A DNA stretch of 64,000 bases, taken from contig JAHCIT010000001.1 in the NCBI GenBank assembly GCA_026129095.1, positions 554,771 to 618,770 of the forward strand. The letters run 5' to 3'. A model generated the notes under the pieces. It was not told the DNA's origin and made no database searches. It saw nothing but the letters and a program-made list of their open reading frames with translations. Each line of letters begins with the position of its first letter. Position 1 is the first letter of the stretch. This document shows positions 61,568-64,000 of this stretch, one piece after another. A program made the position numbers and the translations under genes. The stretch is from Deltaproteobacteria bacterium (GTDB lineage: Bacteria; JAGRBM01; JAHCIT01).

Positions 61568-62845
61568 TCATACTACCTTCGTATCCGGAACCGAGAACCA
61601 CCGGCCGAGATCCCGCGCCTGGGCCAATTCAGCAATCGAACCATATGGTCCCACAACCGCAGCGTTCAGCCGAAAAAGATTCCTGTCCAACCGTGGTTTT
61701 TCGATACGGGCATTTTCTACCGGAAGCCAGGGCTGATAAGGATCGAGAATACAGACTGCAGCCTGGGCTTCCCTGAAACCGGGAGAAAGCTCCTCCAGCA
61801 TCTGCAATGCGATCTGTCCAAGCCGACTGTCCGAAGCAGCCTGCGATTCCTCGGCTACTCTTCGAAAACTCACGATGATTCGTTCCCTGTCGGCCCCATG
61901 AGGTTCACGGCCAATCCAGACAATCCGGGGACCACTTTCGGCGTCTGGCAGCCCGCTCCGGCACCAGATAGCACGAGGGCCAACAGCCGGATCCAGTGCT
62001 TCCCGTGACGTGACAATTTCAATGGCGGTGAGCCCCAGAAACCGCTTTGACAGGGATCTGGCCAATGGAAATCCTGCGGGCTCTTTCTCCCCCAGAACCA
62101 GTGTATCCGTCCCGGTGGTTTTTCCGCTGCCGGCCCATTCGACCGTAAATCCCCTTTCGCGTGGTGAAATCCGGTGAATGGTACCATCGGCCATCTCGAC
62201 GCCAGCCTGACGGACTGCATCCTGCAGGCCCTTACGGACCGCGGTCGCAGCAGGACCAGCAACCCAGGTCTCACCAGCTTCTCCATGAAGAAGAGACGCT
62301 GTGCTTGAGGGTTCATAACCTCCCGACATCGCTGCTCCAGTCAGTTCCAGCAGACGCCTGAGGCGTGGATATTCATCAAGCGCCCCAGTTAGTGAGGCTG
62401 GGGCTTCGACTTTTACTGTCCGGCCAAGCCGTGAACGAAACCAGCCTTGCGGTGCAAAACGGCCGGGCCTTAAGAGTGACGCGGTAAATGACCGCGCAGC
62501 TGTGTCCAGATACACGCCAGATCCAAACACCCGCTGCCATTCACCTTTCCCGCGCCGGCGGTCCGTCCACCAGTGAAACCGGAAATCTGGTGAGATCACC
62601 TGCACATTACTCTGCGGAGCAATACGTTCTACCTGCTGGCGAACCGGATCCGGCAGAAGCCCATCAAAGGCAGCCGCGAGGGCCGCGGTATTCAATGCGC
62701 CAAACCCCGGCAACAGATGCCCGTCTTTTCCGTTATTGCTGCCCTTGGTCACCAGAACCCGGCGTCCAGACCGGGCTGCATGCCAGGCCAGAACGAACCC
62801 GCCGGGACCGGAGGAATCAATTATAATGTCATAATGGGATTTCAC
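61568..62845 (-). CDS. FAD/NAD(P)-binding-like protein with degenerate dinucleotide motif
   Basis: A 425-residue protein with an N-terminal strand-loop-helix, DIIIDSSGPGGFVLAWHAA, where the usual GxGxxG begins with Ser rather than Gly, and VLVTKG in place of the typical acidic strand-2 end. The rest follows amine-oxidase/phytoene-desaturase-like spacing (HRISPRERGFTVEWAG; TDTLVLGEKEPAG), so the fold is plausible while FAD binding is uncertain. Function is unknown. It lies 36 bases after the TPR-lipoprotein gene and may be cotranscribed with it. Confidence 0.7.
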   Translation of the reverse strand: MKSHYDIIIDSSGPGGFVLAWHAARSGRRVLVTKGSNNGKDGHLLPGFGALNTAALAAAFDGLLPDPVRQQVERIAPQSNVQVISPDFRFHWWTDRRRGKGEWQRVFGSGVYLDTAARSFTASLLRPGRFAPQGWFRSRLGRTVKVEAPASLTGALDEYPRLRRLLELTGAAMSGGYEPSSTASLLHGEAGETWVAGPAATAVRKGLQDAVRQAGVEMADGTIHRISPRERGFTVEWAGSGKTTGTDTLVLGEKEPAGFPLARSLSKRFLGLTAIEIVTSREALDPAVGPRAIWCRSGLPDAESGPRIVWIGREPHGADRERIIVSFRRVAEESQAASDSRLGQIALQMLEELSPGFREAQAAVCILDPYQPWLPVENARIEKPRLDRNLFRLNAAVVGPYGSIAELAQARDLGRWFSVPDTKVV

Positions 62846-62881
62846 TGCGAGTCAGCTGTACCACAAGAAATGAAGGGGCGC

Positions 62882-63943
62882 TTAGGTCCGCATCCGGAAA
62901 ATCCGGAGTTCCAGCTCGCGCACGGCCTTCTCTGTCTCTCTGTCCATTGGGCCCAGCTTCCGGCATTCCTCAAGGATTTCCATGGCCCGGACGGCATCAC
63001 CTGTCTCAAGGTATGCTTGAGCAAGCGTGTGCAGAATGGACGCCGATTGCCGATCGGACAGTTCCGCTGCCTTTTCGGCAAGCGCGAGCGCCCGGCCGTA
63101 GTCACGAAGTGACTTGTCTGCGAACGTCAGGAGATACCATGCCTGATTATTGATCAATGTCGCGTTACCGGGAAACAGTCCAGCCCCCTGCTCTAACGGT
63201 GCGATAGAAGCCTCCTCCTCACCACCGAGGCGGAGCGCCTCTGCCCAGTAGATATAGTAGCTGTCGAAATAGGGATTGAGGGCGGAGCAGGTCTGAAACA
63301 GCCTGGCTGTCCCGCGCCTGATACCTCCAAATCCCATCCGCACAATCAGTTTGCAGGCCTTCAGGGCATCCACTTCCGCATCGGTGAGAAGCCGGGCGCT
63401 GTCACCCATCCGGAAAGTGCCGGCAATCCGAACGGCAGCGGAACGGTATGTCCCCAGCTCATCCAGCCCGAACTTCTCGTAGGCCGTCAGCAGAAAAGTT
63501 TTTCCCTTCTGCGCCACCAGGATAAGGCTTAAATCGCCTTCCTGACCCTCCCTGGGAATGCTTTCCATGCCATAGAGCCGGGCTTGTGGTTCGGCATAGT
63601 AGATCTCTCCCAGCCCATATGGCCGCACAAGACCGGATGCAAACTGCGGGGCAAGAACCCGCGTCTCAAAGTCGTGAAGAAATTCTTCAAATGACAAAGA
63701 TGTATGGCGCCGGATAAAGCTGATCTTGCGCTGCCGGTCGACAGCAAAGACGGTCGTATTCTCTTCGGGGGTGGAGATTCGTTCCATCTCGCCAAGCGGC
63801 GACAGTTCAAACTGTAGAAAGCTGTCCCGGTAAACAGGGGCGTTTTTCAGATCATCCGGCAGCTGGATAGATGCGGCTTTTCCGCCGCAAGACAGCATCA
63901 GCAGGAAAAGCAGAAACCCGGCAACACAAGCTCCATGGCGCAT
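62882..63943 (-). CDS. TPR-containing lipoprotein of unknown function
   Basis: A 353-residue protein with a lipoprotein signal (FLLFLLMLSCGGKAA, Cys19). A middle domain (about 40-190) is beta-rich: SFIRRHTSLSFEEFLHDFE and VAQKGKTFLLTAYEKFG. The C-terminal third has TPR-like helices: LNPYFDSYYIYWAEALRLGG, ILHTLAQAYLETGDAVRAME and LELRIFRMRT. It is probably anchored in the outer or inner membrane, facing the periplasm. No family is recognised with confidence. Confidence 0.75.
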   Translation of the reverse strand: MRHGACVAGFLLFLLMLSCGGKAASIQLPDDLKNAPVYRDSFLQFELSPLGEMERISTPEENTTVFAVDRQRKISFIRRHTSLSFEEFLHDFETRVLAPQFASGLVRPYGLGEIYYAEPQARLYGMESIPREGQEGDLSLILVAQKGKTFLLTAYEKFGLDELGTYRSAAVRIAGTFRMGDSARLLTDAEVDALKACKLIVRMGFGGIRRGTARLFQTCSALNPYFDSYYIYWAEALRLGGEEEASIAPLEQGAGLFPGNATLINNQAWYLLTFADKSLRDYGRALALAEKAAELSDRQSASILHTLAQAYLETGDAVRAMEILEECRKLGPMDRETEKAVRELELRIFRMRT

Positions 63944-63946
63944 GTT

Positions 63947-64000
63947 TCATTGTGACGGACCGGCGTCGAGGGTGCCAACGGTCAGCACAGCTTTTGCCAG
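63947..64000 (-). CDS. Possible C-terminal end of a gene entering from the right
   Basis: A minus-strand frame of 17 codons ends with TGA at 63947, 3 bases before the TPR-lipoprotein start, reading AKAVLTVGTLDAGPSQ. The spacing fits an operon partner, but the visible part is too short to identify. Confidence 0.35.
   Translation of the reverse strand: MAKAVLTVGTLDAGPSQ

Noticed and set aside
1-64000. CRISPR array, integrase, transposase, tRNA or rRNA gene
   Set aside because: Reading both strands I found no repeat arrays, no insertion-sequence ends or transposase frames, and no tRNA-like cloverleaf in the gaps.

Overview
The window reads as chromosomal DNA of a moderately GC-rich Gram-negative bacterium with a double membrane. 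The evidence is lipoprotein signal peptides, LpoB-like and OmpA-like proteins and a periplasmic TlpA-like thioredoxin. The mix of PilZ proteins, a Hanks-type kinase with HRDLSPEN, paired ArsA-like ATPases, an MshEN-receiver-TPR protein, ThyX and a Ycf46-type AAA+ ATPase is most like deltaproteobacterial or related lineages (Myxococcota, SAR324, Desulfobacterota). I cannot name a species. Coding density is high, genes run in short operons on both strands, and I see no tRNA, rRNA, CRISPR array, IS element or prophage.

Layout. 1-5650: truncated PilZ gene, DCC thiol oxidoreductase, a phosphodiesterase, a radical SAM protein and a fatty-acid oxidation pair (enoyl-CoA hydratase, acyl-CoA dehydrogenase). 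5685-10470 (minus): P2-type cation ATPase, then a TPR lipoprotein and LpoB-like protein that may activate a penicillin-binding protein. 10630-13863: smpB, a 523-base gap with a strong nested hairpin, then panB-panC-panD ending in a clear terminator. 13878-26552: ABC1/UbiB kinase, a large lipoprotein, a pseudo-receiver, a Ycf46-like AAA+ ATPase with a PilZ protein, and small genes (GST, CPXCG zinc ribbon, TlpA-like, GNAT, DUF4124, DUF2804, membrane protein). 26558-32934 (minus): greA, three probable lipoproteins including SppA, an RluA-type pseudouridine synthase and two ArsA-like ATPases.

33096-41109 (minus) is the pyrimidine block: pyrR-pyrB-pyrC-carA-[224-residue unknown]-carB. Its leader carries a promoter-like pair, a PyrR-binding loop and an intrinsic terminator, so UMP-responsive attenuation is likely. 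41145-46178 (minus): cutA, Ser/Thr kinase, PP2C phosphatase, thyX and an MshEN-receiver-TPR protein. 46342-53616: DUF2236 protein, a repeat-bearing lipoprotein, an M19-like dipeptidase lacking two metal ligands, a membrane-anchored parvulin, rfbD and an RNase HI-like protein. 53683-64000: a TPR-like protein with an ABC exporter, an OmpA-like protein and nitroreductase, a TgpA-like transglutaminase, an adenylate cyclase, a degenerate FAD-type protein and a TPR lipoprotein.

Most genes are housekeeping. The points most worth a second look are the PyrR attenuator, the unknown gene between carA and carB, a lipoprotein whose only sensible start is CTG overlapping the greA stop, the metal-ligand-deficient M19 protein, the ArsA pair, and the structured gap upstream of panB.
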